Below, in pieces: positions 31,901 through 41,453 of a stretch of DNA of 64,000 nucleotides (position 1 is its first letter; every line of letters starts with the position of its first letter). Made by a program: the position numbers and the translations under genes. The stretch comes from CAVOHU01 sp963843385. GTDB taxonomy: Bacteria; Acidobacteriota; Vicinamibacteria; Vicinamibacterales; JAKQTR01. The DNA is taken from NCBI GenBank assembly GCA_963843385.1, contig CAWJJY010000003.1, forward strand, positions 248,001-312,000, in the 5' to 3' direction. The notes under the pieces are model-generated. The model was given only the letters and a program-made list of their open reading frames with translations, was not told the origin of the DNA and searched no databases.

Positions 31901-33029
31901 CGTCGAGGCGGAGACCGTTCCAGCCCTTCGCTGAAGTGAACGTGGCGAGGTCCACCGATTCATACGTGGTGTCGAGGCGAGCCCGTCCGCGCTCGGGGCT
32001 GTTGAGGGGCGCCATAAGGTAGGTGAACCGTAACGTCCCCCCGTAGAATCCGGACTGGGCGCTCAACACCTCGAACCGATCCCGGACCCAAACGGCCGAT
32101 CCTTCGAGCGCCGGGAATTCGTACGCGCTCAGGCGGGCCAGGTCGCTTCGAAAATCGCCCTTCAGCTCGCGCCCGTCCTTGAAGAGGTGGAACGTCCCGT
32201 CGAAGTGCCCTTCACCCTCGAGCGTGAAGGTGTCGTGCGCCCAGAAGATCTCCCGCATCTTCGGGAGGGCCATGGTGGACCGGACCTGGTAGAGCATCTC
32301 CGGCCAGCGCGCGACATCGACGGTGCCGACAAACGAGGTGGCCGCGCCGTAGGTTGCCACTTCGGCGCGATCCACGAACACTTTGGAGTCGGCGACGCGG
32401 AACCAGGCGCGCAGGTCGGCGGACATCGGCTCGTAGGCCATGATTTTGATCGTGCCGCCCTGTGCCGAGACGTTCCCCCGATAGCCCGCGATCCTGGTCA
32501 AGGTCAGGTCGAGGTTGCGGAGGATCACGCTCCAGGTCGGGTGATCGTAGTACGCAAACTGTCCGCGACGCGCCCGAATGTATTGAAGCGTGGTGGTGAA
32601 CCCGCTCGACCCCTTGCCCAGGTTGATGCTCGGAAAGCTGTGGCGACCCCCGGCAAATGACTCCACCACCATGTCGAAGTCGTTCATCTCGATGCTGTCG
32701 ATCCGCACCTCCCGGTTGAAGAGCGGGATCCACGGGATCGAAACGACGATCTCCCGGGCCTTGAGCAACGGGATGTCGGAGGGGACCAGCCCCTCGACGC
32801 GCAGGTCGTTGGCGACAAACCGGCCGTCGAACAGGCGGACCGACAGGACCCCGATGTGGACGGGGCGCGAGAGGACGCCGGTGAGCCAGGCTTCCGCCCG
32901 CGTACGGAGCAGTGCCCCGAGATCGACGGTCACCGAGGTGACAAACGCCGCCACGAGCAGGGCGACGGCCACCATCCATGTCCGCCTCGCGTGCGAGAGG
33001 AACCGCCGGGCAAACGGCTTGGCGTTCAT
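28965..33029 (-). CDS. TamB-family translocation and assembly module protein
   Basis: The protein has 1354 residues. An N-terminal signal anchor (RTWMVAVALLVAAFVTSVTV) is followed by a long AsmA/TamB-type repetitive beta-rich body. The C-terminal DUF490-like region includes TVRGTVDRPLLFGRVEVDRG and LRASGTMQRIQQLDLSSDPP, and DILSLLLG further on. TamB-like proteins span the periplasm as lipid- or substrate-carrying grooves and pair with TamA/BamA barrels. Here a BamA-like gene follows directly. ATG 33029 was chosen over the TTG at 33050; it lies 13 nt after the biotin-carrier gene stop. Confidence 0.88.
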   Translation of the reverse strand: MNAKPFARRFLSHARRTWMVAVALLVAAFVTSVTVDLGALLRTRAEAWLTGVLSRPVHIGVLSVRLFDGRFVANDLRVEGLVPSDIPLLKAREIVVSIPWIPLFNREVRIDSIEMNDFDMVVESFAGGRHSFPSINLGKGSSGFTTTLQYIRARRGQFAYYDHPTWSVILRNLDLTLTRIAGYRGNVSAQGGTIKIMAYEPMSADLRAWFRVADSKVFVDRAEVATYGAATSFVGTVDVARWPEMLYQVRSTMALPKMREIFWAHDTFTLEGEGHFDGTFHLFKDGRELKGDFRSDLARLSAYEFPALEGSAVWVRDRFEVLSAQSGFYGGTLRFTYLMAPLNSPERGRARLDTTYESVDLATFTSAKGWNGLRLDGSASGHNLLEWTLGGFGDHSGSGDLSVEPPPGVTLLGRALPVPLPGPPIAHVHGDEFPPAVEVPVGGRIQYRFGPEWIEFGPSMAATPTTFVEFQGRTAYGEQSNLPFHITSTDWQESDRLLSGILTAVGSPTRPVELGGAGVLDGVLLNSIRGPRIEGDLTAGRMKAWDVDWGGGTAKIVYENGYLDVTGALLRKGESSLGIDGRFAMGYPRKDKGEEINARFNVGHWEAADLRHWFDLDDYPLDGPMTGELHLYGAYTRPFGFGRLTVAPFTAFEEVFPSVTSALRFEGAGVWLDAIEMQKGSGSVRGAAYVGWDATYSFNVDGRAIPAEAVEMMQFPQWPVTGTVEFSASGSGEFAVPTFDVKGRMLDLFVRDEGVGQAKFNVAVRGETTNFDFDAASPRLSVTGSGKTTRLKPYTGEIGLQFVQTSLDPYVRLSYPGLPPFTSLVATGTVRARGSFARPDTIVADLKVDQADLTLYDYSLHNDGPIDIGIDQGAFTLRRLRFAGEDTHLAIDGRVDGNAGQMKLHAEGAANLGVLNIIKGLSGRIRGSGTAEILADIEGSIEKPVISGQVTLVDGRLRHFDMPHALENINGRLEFSGGSVRFDDVSHPLSAKLAQGDVKFGGRIDLSGLKPTQFDLTATGKSMQLRLVQGLRSMVDADLTLRGTADQPTLSGQITVGSAVYRRRVDLGSGLIELAGTPAAPGVSDVSSPPSWPLRYDIRVVAPSTLEMDNNLGRLTASADLTVRGTVDRPLLFGRVEVDRGEIRFEAQRYVFTRGTVDFSNPTKIEPFFDLETETRVRAPGQTYNVTLRASGTMQRIQQLDLSSDPPLQPVDILSLLLGDVRSTQDAELRQLQSPNLTEQTLLQARAARLLASPISSNVQRVVEQTFGLDTVQITPLLTDPTQQSTRLAPGARVTMLKRISDRIFLTYSRSLTSSVRDQVILLEYDQSDRLSWILTQNEDRTYALDVRVRHTFR

Positions 33030-33042
33030 GGCGGTCACATGG

Positions 33043-33558
33043 TCACTCAACGACGACGAGCAGGCGCCCGGCCACCACCGACATGCCTTCGGTCACCGCC
33101 ACCTCGCGGACGCGTCCGTCCTTGGGGGAACGCAGCTCGTTCTCCATCTTCATGGCCTCGACGACGACCAGGCCCTGGCGGGCCTTCACCTCGTCGCCGG
33201 GCGAGACGAGGACCTTCACCACTTTGCCGGGCATCGGCGCCAGCACCTGCTGCAGCCCCGATGCCTGGGCCGGGGACGCGCCCCCTCGCCCGGACCGGGC
33301 CGCCCCCGAGAGGACGCGGACAATCGAGACGCCCGATCCCGTGTGAACCGCGAGCTCGCCGTCGATGCCGGTGTCTGCGATGCCGACTTCACGGCTCGCC
33401 TGGCCCTCGCCTTCATAGACGAGCGAGAAGGTCGTCCGGTCGATCTGGGCGGCGTCGACCAGGCGCAGGCTCCCGTCGACCATCACGCGGAAGCGGCCAT
33501 CGGCCGGCTCGACCGACACGGTGCGGACCCGGCCGTTGACCTCGATCTGAAGCTCCAT
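33043..33558 (-). CDS. Biotin carboxyl carrier protein of an acyl-CoA carboxylase
   Basis: The protein has 171 residues. The last 70 form a biotinyl/lipoyl-attachment domain with Lys137 in the canonical EAMKMEN. The first 90 residues form a small beta-rich domain (MELQIEVNGRVRTVSVEP) like the linker/BT-type region of propionyl-CoA carboxylase alpha chains. ATG 33558 is preceded by GGAG. It lies 28 nt downstream of the biotin carboxylase gene, so the alpha subunit is split into two proteins here. Confidence 0.9.
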   Translation of the reverse strand: MELQIEVNGRVRTVSVEPADGRFRVMVDGSLRLVDAAQIDRTTFSLVYEGEGQASREVGIADTGIDGELAVHTGSGVSIVRVLSGAARSGRGGASPAQASGLQQVLAPMPGKVVKVLVSPGDEVKARQGLVVVEAMKMENELRSPKDGRVREVAVTEGMSVVAGRLLVVVE

Positions 33559-33586
33559 GTCCAGCTCCGGCGCCGTGCCTGGCTCT

Positions 33587-35122
33587 CTAGCGGAGCGCGC
33601 TGGCCCGCGCGTCCCGCATCCAGTTGCTGCCGCCGCCCGGGTTGGGCTTCGGGGATCTGGCTTCCGCCAGTCTGTGCTGATAGGTGTAGATGGCGGTCGC
33701 CACCGCGACGAGCTCCTCGTGCTCGCGCGGCACCTCCATGAACGGATGGCCGTTGCGGCGCGCCAGCGCGGCGTCGAGATACATCGTATCGAACCGCCCC
33801 TCGACGAAATCGGGCTCCGCGAGCAGCCACCGGAAGAAGGGAATCGTGGTCTTGATGCCCCGCACGTCGTACTCGCCAAGCGCACGCGCCATCCGGGCGA
33901 TGGCGGCCGGCCGATCGACGCCCCAGGTCGCCAGCTTCGCGATTAGCGGGTCGTAGAACACCGGCACCTCGACCCCCGCCACTGCCCCGCCATCGTCGCG
34001 CCGGATCCCGGGCCCGGCCGGCGCCCGCAGCGCCTGCACGCGCCCGGGCGAAGGAAGGAAGTCGTGGTCCGGATCCTCGGCGTAGATCCGGCACTCGATC
34101 GCGTGGCCGCGCGGGTTGAGCAAGGCCTCCGGATCCAGCGTCAGCTTCTCGCCCCGGGCGATTCGAATCTGCCAGTGGACCAGATCCGTGCTGGTCACCA
34201 GTTCCGTGACGGGGTGCTCGACCTGGAGGCGCGTGTTCATCTCGAGGAAGAAATGCTCGCCGCTTTCCTCGACCAGGAACTCGATCGTGCCCGCGTTGGT
34301 GTAGCCCACCCTGGCTGCCACAGCCGCCGCGGATGCCGCCAGATGGCGCCGAAGCGCCGGCGTCACCGCCACGGACGGTGATTCCTCGACCACCTTCTGG
34401 TGACGCCGTTGAATGGAACACTCGCGTTCGACAAAGGGCAGTACCGTCCCGTGATGATCGGCCAGCAGCTGGATTTCGATGTGCCGCGGCCGGTTCAGCC
34501 GCCGTTCGATGTACACGGCCGGATCGCCGAACGATGAGGACGCCTCGGAGCGCGCGGCGCGCAGCGCGCCCGGCAGGTCGGCCGGGTCCGTCACGGTGCG
34601 CATGCCCTTCCCGCCGCCGCCCGACACGGCCTTGATGAGCACGGGGTAGCCGACGCTCGCCGCCAGCCGCGCCACCTCGGCGTCCGAAACCTCCGGCCCA
34701 AGCGGCTCCTTCAGGCCAGGCACCACGTTGACGCCGGCATCGATAGCCGCCTTGCGCGCCGCGGTCTTGCTGCCCATCAGCGCGATCGCCTCCGGCGTCG
34801 GCCCGATGAAGGTCAGGCCCGCGTCGCGGCACGCCGAGGCAAACTCCGCGTTCTCTGCAAGGAACCCGTAGCCGGGATGCACGCCGTCGGCGCCCGAGGC
34901 CCGGGCCACGTCGATCATCTTGTCGATGCGCAGGTAGCTTTCACGCGGGGCGTTCGGGCCAATCGCGTACGCCTGGTCGGCGTACCGGACGTGAAGCGCG
35001 CCACGATCGCACTCGGAATAGACGGCGACCGTCTCGAGTCCCATCTCCCTGCACGCGCGGATGACACGGACGGCAATTTCGCCGCGATTGGCGACGAGGA
35101 TCTTGTTCAAGGACACACGCAT
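33587..35122 (-). CDS. Biotin carboxylase subunit of acyl-CoA carboxylase
   Basis: The protein has 511 residues. It begins with KILVANRGEIAVRVIRACRE, the conserved carboxylase N-terminus, followed by the ATP-grasp glycine loop SGGGGKGMRT, VEESP, and the EMNTRLQVEHPVTE catalytic block. It carboxylates biotin on the carrier encoded next. With the carboxyltransferase upstream it would make an acetyl/propionyl-CoA carboxylase, used in propionate and odd-chain or branched amino-acid breakdown. The C-terminal about 60 residues beyond the core (HPFMEVPREHEELVAV) are typical of acyl-CoA carboxylase rather than the fatty-acid-synthesis AccC. Confidence 0.92.
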   Translation of the reverse strand: MRVSLNKILVANRGEIAVRVIRACREMGLETVAVYSECDRGALHVRYADQAYAIGPNAPRESYLRIDKMIDVARASGADGVHPGYGFLAENAEFASACRDAGLTFIGPTPEAIALMGSKTAARKAAIDAGVNVVPGLKEPLGPEVSDAEVARLAASVGYPVLIKAVSGGGGKGMRTVTDPADLPGALRAARSEASSSFGDPAVYIERRLNRPRHIEIQLLADHHGTVLPFVERECSIQRRHQKVVEESPSVAVTPALRRHLAASAAAVAARVGYTNAGTIEFLVEESGEHFFLEMNTRLQVEHPVTELVTSTDLVHWQIRIARGEKLTLDPEALLNPRGHAIECRIYAEDPDHDFLPSPGRVQALRAPAGPGIRRDDGGAVAGVEVPVFYDPLIAKLATWGVDRPAAIARMARALGEYDVRGIKTTIPFFRWLLAEPDFVEGRFDTMYLDAALARRNGHPFMEVPREHEELVAVATAIYTYQHRLAEARSPKPNPGGGSNWMRDARASALR

Positions 35123-35166
35123 CCGGCTGTAATTGTAGCACTTAGACTCGCAAGGCCTGTTCGGTT

Positions 35167-35442
35167 ACAGGCCGGAGGCTGGAGGCAGGCGGCTGGTGGC
35201 CAACCCACGGTCAAGGGGCTCGGGGCTTGGGGCTCGTGGTCAGCCAGATTCGCATCACGCAGCGGTCAGACTTCTTCGGCACAGCGTCGCGACGGAACGA
35301 ACAAGGTGAACGGGCGCCGGTCCCTCGCTCTTGCCGACCAGCGCCCAGCGCCGAGTCCGTAGCTCGCAACCCCCAGCCGCCAGCCGACAGTCGCCAGCCG
35401 CCAGTCGCCAGCCGACAGTCGCCAGCCGCCAGCCGCCAGCCT
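35167..35442. repeat. Heptamer repeat clusters in opposite orientations
   Basis: This repeat-rich segment sits in the 336-nt gap (35123-35458) between the carboxylase genes. Forward units ACAGGCC, GGAGGCT, GGAGGCA, GGCGGCT, GGTGGCC (35167-35201) and GGGGCTC/GGGGCTT/GGGGCTC (35215-35235) keep a 7-bp period. At 35373-35442 ten units alternate CCAGCCG, ACAGTCG and CCAGTCG, the reverse-complement orientation of the same GGCGGCT-type unit. The gap has no credible gene. The inverted arrangement could fold into a large hairpin within the operon transcript. Confidence 0.85.
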
Positions 35443-35458
35443 GGCTGTCCCGTCGACC

Positions 35459-37000
35459 CTACAGCGGAATATTCCCGTGTTTCTTAGGAGGGTTCCTGTC
35501 ACGCTTGTGCTCTGCCGCCGAGAGGGCCGATACGATGCGCGCCCGGGTCTGCCTGGGCAGGATCACCTCGTCGATGAACCCGCGCGAGGCCGTCACGAAC
35601 GGGTTGGCGAACTTCGCGCGGAACTCGGCGGTCTTCTCTGCGCGCAGCGCGGCCGGGTCGGCGGCCGATTCCAGCTCCCGGCGGTAGAGGATGTTGACCG
35701 CGCCTTCCGGGCCCATGACCGCGATCTCGGCCATCGGCCACGCGAAATTGAAGTCGGTCCGGATGTGCTTGCTCGACATGACGCAGTACGCCCCGCCGTA
35801 GGCCTTGCGCGTAATGACCGTCACCTTCGGCACGGTGGCTTCGGCGAAGGCATAGAGCAGCTTGGCTCCGTGGCGGATGATGCCTCCGAATTCCTGCACG
35901 GTCCCCGGCAGGAATCCCGGAACGTCTTCGAGCGTCACCAGCGGGATGTTGAACGCATCGCAGAACCGCACGAATCGCGCGCCCTTCACGGAGGCGTCGA
36001 TGTCGAGCGTGCCGGCAAGGTGGGCGGGCTGGTTCGCGACGACGCCGACCGGCCGGCCGGCCATCCGCGCGAATCCGACGATGATGTTCTGCGCGTAATG
36101 GCGATGCACCTCCAGGAAGTTCCCGTCGTCGACGATGCCGTGAATGAGATCCAGCATGTCGTACGGCTGGTAGGGTGAGACCGGAACGAGGCGGTCGAGC
36201 GACGGGTCCTCCCGGTCCGGCGGGTCGCTGGTGTCGAGGCGGGGCGCCTCGTCCAGGTTGTTACTCGGCATGAAGCCGAGCAGGTCCCGGATGAGCGCCA
36301 GGCACGCCCGGTCGTCGTCGACGGCGAAGTGGGCGACACCGCTCCGTTCGTTGTGCGTCATCGCGCCGCCCAGCTCCTCCTTGGTCACGTCCTCGTGCGT
36401 CACCGTCTTGATCACGTCCGGGCCGGTCACGAACATGTAGCTCGTGTTGCGGACCATGATGTTGAAGTCGGTGATGGCCGGCGAATAGACCGCCCCGCCC
36501 GCGCAGGGCCCCATGATGGCCGAGATCTGCGGCACCACGCCCGAGGCGAGCGTGTTGCGCAGGAAGATGTCGGCGTAGCCGCCAAGCGACATCACGCCTT
36601 CCTGGATGCGCGCGCCGCCCGAATCGTTGAGCCCGACAATCGGCGCGCCCATCTGCACGGCCAGGTCCATCACCTTGCAGATCTTGGCCGCATTGGTCTC
36701 CGAGAGCGAGCCGCCGAACACCGTGAAGTCCTGCGCGAAGGCGTAGACCAGGCGGCCGTCCACGCGGCCGTATCCGGACACCACGCCGTCGCCGGGGATG
36801 ATCTGGTCCTCCATGCCGAAGTCGCGGCAGCGGTGGGTCACCAGCTTGTCGAGTTCCTCGAACGTGCCCGGATCGAACAGCAGCTGCATCCGCTCGCGCG
36901 CCGCCAGCTTGCCGGCCTGATGCTGGCGCTGCAGGCGCTCTTCGCCTCCGCCGAGGTTCGCGAGCCGCTCCAGTTCGCCGAGCCGATCGAGTGAATCCAT
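35459..37000 (-). CDS. Acyl-CoA carboxylase carboxyltransferase subunit (PccB/MmdA type)
   Basis: The protein has 513 residues and two crotonase-like carboxyltransferase halves. GGSLSETNAAKICKVMDLA and NDSGGARIQEGV are in the N-half; AHLAGTLDIDASVKGARFVR, FGGIIRHGAKLLYAFAEATV and YGGAYCVMSSK are in the C-half. The end, ALSAAEHKRDRNPPKKHGNIPL, matches propionyl-CoA carboxylase beta chains closely. It transfers CO2 from carboxybiotin to propionyl- or acetyl-CoA. Its ATG shares a base with the stop of the aldolase-like gene (TAATG). It is separated from its biotin carboxylase partner by the repeat-filled gap at 35123-35458. Confidence 0.93.
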   Translation of the reverse strand: MDSLDRLGELERLANLGGGEERLQRQHQAGKLAARERMQLLFDPGTFEELDKLVTHRCRDFGMEDQIIPGDGVVSGYGRVDGRLVYAFAQDFTVFGGSLSETNAAKICKVMDLAVQMGAPIVGLNDSGGARIQEGVMSLGGYADIFLRNTLASGVVPQISAIMGPCAGGAVYSPAITDFNIMVRNTSYMFVTGPDVIKTVTHEDVTKEELGGAMTHNERSGVAHFAVDDDRACLALIRDLLGFMPSNNLDEAPRLDTSDPPDREDPSLDRLVPVSPYQPYDMLDLIHGIVDDGNFLEVHRHYAQNIIVGFARMAGRPVGVVANQPAHLAGTLDIDASVKGARFVRFCDAFNIPLVTLEDVPGFLPGTVQEFGGIIRHGAKLLYAFAEATVPKVTVITRKAYGGAYCVMSSKHIRTDFNFAWPMAEIAVMGPEGAVNILYRRELESAADPAALRAEKTAEFRAKFANPFVTASRGFIDEVILPRQTRARIVSALSAAEHKRDRNPPKKHGNIPL

Positions 37001-37656
37001 TACGCCTTCGCTCCCTTGGCCTTCTCCCAGTCCTTCAGGAACCGTTCGAGGCCGATGTCGGTCAGCGGGTGTTTGAAGATCGACTCGAGCACCGCGGACG
37101 GGCAGGTGCAGATGTCGGCGCCCATCCGCGCGGCCTGGGCGACGTGCATCGGGTGCCTGACGCTCGCCACCAGCACCTCGGTGGTGAAGTCATAGTTGTC
37201 GTAGATCTGCAGGATGTGCTCGATGAGCTGCATGCCGTCGGTCGCGATGTCGTCGAGGCGGCCGACGAAGGGGCTCATGTAGCTCGCGCCGGCCTTGGCC
37301 GAGAGCAGCGCCTGCGTCGGTGAGAACACCAGCGTGACGTTGACGGGAATCTGTTGGCCCCGCAGCTCCCGGCACGCCTTGAGGCCCTCCTTGCCGAACG
37401 GGACCTTGACGACGATGTATTCCGGGTCGATGGTGTGGAGGTCCTTGCCTTCGCGCACCATGCCCGCCGCGTCTGTCGAGATCACCTCGGCGCTGACCGG
37501 TCCCTTGACCGTGCGGCAGATCGACTTGAGCAGTGCGCGGTAGTCTCCGCCTTCCTTCGCCATCAGCGTCGGGTTGGTCGTCACGCCGTCGATGATGCCC
37601 AGCGAGGCGTAGGTCTCGATGTCTTTCAGGTTGCCCGTGTCAATGAAGAGTTTCAT
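37000..37656 (-). CDS. fsa: Fructose-6-phosphate aldolase / transaldolase-like protein
   Basis: This 218-residue small transaldolase of the TalC/Fsa group starts MKLFIDTGNLKDIETYASLG. It carries GVTTNPTLMAKE, the Schiff-base Lys in YIVVKVPFG, NVTLVFSPTQALLSAKAGA and SPFVGRLDDI. ATG 37656 follows AAGGAG. The family either cleaves fructose-6-phosphate or acts as transaldolase in the pentose phosphate pathway; sequence alone does not decide. It overlaps the carboxyltransferase gene by one base, an unexpected metabolic pairing. Confidence 0.9.
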   Translation of the reverse strand: MKLFIDTGNLKDIETYASLGIIDGVTTNPTLMAKEGGDYRALLKSICRTVKGPVSAEVISTDAAGMVREGKDLHTIDPEYIVVKVPFGKEGLKACRELRGQQIPVNVTLVFSPTQALLSAKAGASYMSPFVGRLDDIATDGMQLIEHILQIYDNYDFTTEVLVASVRHPMHVAQAARMGADICTCPSAVLESIFKHPLTDIGLERFLKDWEKAKGAKA

Positions 37657-37705
37657 CCTTTGCGCTCCTTCCGTGAGAGGCACGATCGGATTGCCCGCCG
37701 GGCCC

Positions 37706-38488
37706 CTATCCCGCCATCTGCACCGGGTTGTCGAGTTCACCGACGCCTTCGACCTTCACGACGACGCGATCGCCGGCGGAGAGCGGTCCGATGCCCGACG
37801 GGGTTCCTGTCGAGATGATATCGCCTGGCAGCAGGGTCATGATCGCCGAGATGAAGGCGATGAGGTCGCCGGCCCCGAAGATCAGCTCGACGGTGCGCGA
37901 CCCCTGCCGCCGCACGCCGTTGACCCAGCCTTCGACCGCCAGGTCCGCCGGGTCCAGGCCGACGCTGATGCAGGGGCCGACCGGCGCGAAGGTGTCGAAG
38001 CCCTTCACGTGGGAGTACTGCATGCCGCGGTTCTGCATGTCCCGGGCCGTCACGTCGTTCACGCACGTGAGCCCCAGGATGTAGCCGGCGGCCTGAGCTG
38101 CCGCCACCCGGTGCGCGCGCTTTCCGATCACGATGCCCATCTCCGCCTCGTGGTCGATTCGGCCCTTGCCGGGCGGCAGCAGGATCGCCTCGCCGGTCGC
38201 GATGACCGAGGTCGACGGCTTGATGAAGATCAGCGGCTCAGACGGCAGCGGCTTGCCCTGCTCGAGCGCGTGATCGCGATAGTTGAGGCCGACGGCGACG
38301 ATCTTGCTCGGTTCGATCGGCGCGAGCAGCCGCACGTGCGGGGAGATCTTCCCGTCGGTCACGCTCGCGACGCGTTCGCCGATTCCGTAGGCGCCGAAGA
38401 TGTCGCCGGTCATCAGGCTGAGCACGCCGTCCCGTTCGACGGCGTGGCGCGGGTGTCCCTGGTACTCGATGCGGTAGATACGATCCAT
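37706..38488 (-). CDS. Fumarylacetoacetate hydrolase-family protein
   Basis: The protein has 260 residues. A short N-terminal domain precedes the FAH core with VGLNYRDHALE, the metal ligands in DHEAEMGIVIGKR and the VNDVTARDMQ loop. GDIISTGTPSGIG and the end GVGELDNPV are typical of the 2-hydroxyhepta-2,4-diene-1,7-dioate isomerase / acylpyruvase group. It hydrolyses or decarboxylates diketo acids using Mg. The substrate is not fixed by sequence. It is the first gene of the run leading into the aldolase and carboxylase genes (49-nt gap). Confidence 0.9.
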   Translation of the reverse strand: MDRIYRIEYQGHPRHAVERDGVLSLMTGDIFGAYGIGERVASVTDGKISPHVRLLAPIEPSKIVAVGLNYRDHALEQGKPLPSEPLIFIKPSTSVIATGEAILLPPGKGRIDHEAEMGIVIGKRAHRVAAAQAAGYILGLTCVNDVTARDMQNRGMQYSHVKGFDTFAPVGPCISVGLDPADLAVEGWVNGVRRQGSRTVELIFGAGDLIAFISAIMTLLPGDIISTGTPSGIGPLSAGDRVVVKVEGVGELDNPVQMAG

Positions 38489-38602
38489 CGTGCGACTCCC
38501 TTACGAGGGCGGGATCCCCGGCGGCCGGGCGGCCAGCCGCGCCGTGGCGGGCCCGGGGTGGCTGTGTGCAGGTGGTCGCGCGAAACCGCCTGCGCCGACA
38601 CG

Positions 38603-39975
38603 CTAGCGTATGCCTTCCTCCACCTTGTTGGACAACAGGCTCCGGTTTGGCGGCACGGCGTTGTCTACCGCCACCACCGCGTACACGTAGCGCACGCCGG
38701 GCCGGGCCGTGGAATCCCGGTAGGTCGTCTCACGAATCGGCGCCGGGGTGATCGGCTCGAGGGAGCCGGATGGCGACTCGCCGCGAAGCACCAGGTACCC
38801 GGCGAAGTCCGCCGTCTCGACACCCTCCCAGATGAGACTGATGGCGCTCTCCCCGGCGACGGCCGCAAGCGCGGTCGGGGCGGGAGGCGGGAAGGTGTCC
38901 TTCGGCGTCACGCAGGCCGATGGCGACCTCTCGCCTTCGATGACGGCGCCCGCCACGCGTTCGACCACCGCGACCGAATAGCAGCGCGGCTTGCCGAACT
39001 CGAACTTCTCGTCGTCGAATGAGATCGACGTGACGGGCTTGTCGTTGAGGGGCACCGGCATGGTGACCGATTCGGCCGCCGGGGCGGCCGGGCCCGGCGA
39101 GGGTTCTTCGACGAGATAGACGTTGTAGCCAAGCGGTGCCGGCGGACTGATGCCGAGCGGCTTGGACGCGAGTTCTTCCTTGCCGGCTGGCTCCTGGACC
39201 GGCTTCCTGACGCCTGTCGGCGGTGCCCACGCGACAGTGACGGCCTTCTCGGTGACCGTCGGCGCGGGCTCAGCCACCCGCGGAGGCGGCGGCACCAGCG
39301 GAACGCCGGCCACCTCTGAAGGAGCGCTCTTGCGTCCCCTTCGACTGACGCCGACCGCCACGTAGTAACGGCTGAGTTGACCTCGTGTGTCGACGCCCAC
39401 GAGCGGACCCCGTTCCGCCGCGGCGAGGTCGGTTACGGGCGAAGGCAGTCTGCGGGTCGCTTTCACGACGACCGGTACCAACGCCCCGGCCGTCAGCGGC
39501 TCGGCGACGACGGCCAGCGCACCCTGGTCCAGTCCAGGTTCGGGCGGAGTGGCCTTGGCCGCGGGCGTCGCGCCCGTTTTCGACTCGCGCTTCTTCTTCT
39601 TCTCGTTCTCATCAGGGTTGGGCGGGCGACGGACGAGCACCTTGCCGACGAGGGTCGCGTCTTTGACGTCCTTGACCTCGTCCGGCCTCGAGGCGGTGAA
39701 GGCGTACACGTCGACGCGTTCCAGGTCAGCCGGCGTGCTGCCCTCCTGGTTCGCCTTGGGGACGGTGAACGACACGTAGACGGTGTTGCCGATTCGTCTC
39801 GCGGTGAGATCCGCGACGCGCGCCGGGTGAGGCGTCAGGGGCGCCAGGGGCGGCCCTTGCTTGCCGCAGGCGGCGTGGATCACGCCGGCCAGCACGACCG
39901 CCCAGACTGCCGGCCGGAGACGGCCCGCACGCGCGGGGAGCTCCGTCGACAGGGCAGGTTGGGGCAAGCCAGTCG

Positions 39976-39979
<4 letters not shown>
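38603..39979 (-). CDS. Lipoprotein with LptM-like N-terminal motif and fibronectin-III-like domains
   Basis: This 458-residue protein starts at GTG 39979, overlapping the hslU stop as GTGA. After a hydrophobic segment (AVWAVVLAGVIHAACG) comes CGKQGPPLAPL, the CG-x-x-GP pattern seen in LptM/YifL-type small lipoproteins. The -3 position of the lipobox is His, which is unusual. The body has two to three FN3-like repeats (VADLTARRIGNTVYVSFTVP, ALAAVAGESAISLIWEG, FAGYLVLRGESPSG, YRDSTARPGVRYVYAVVAVD) and a charged linker ENEKKKKRESK. Probably a periplasm-facing outer-membrane lipoprotein; function unknown. Confidence 0.75.
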
Positions 39980-41358
<1,379 letters not shown>

Positions 41359-41453
41359 GGCACGGGACCTGAGACGTCATCGGACCGAGAGGGCGAGGGT
41401 GGCTGCAGTTCTGTGGTTCCCTGGACGCCGAGTCGAGTATCCGTTCTGGGCCC

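Noticed and set aside
33559..33885. Upstream extension of the biotin carrier frame into the biotin carboxylase gene
   Set aside because: Overlaps the conserved carboxylase C-terminus in another frame; ATG 33558 has a good ribosome site.
35373..35442. Repeat array considered as CRISPR
   Set aside because: Units are 7 bp with no spacers and no cas genes nearby; it is a simple tandem repeat.
35266..35502. Minus-strand open frame of 78 codons rich in GGWRL repeats
   Set aside because: It is just the translation of the heptamer repeats and overlaps the carboxyltransferase gene end.
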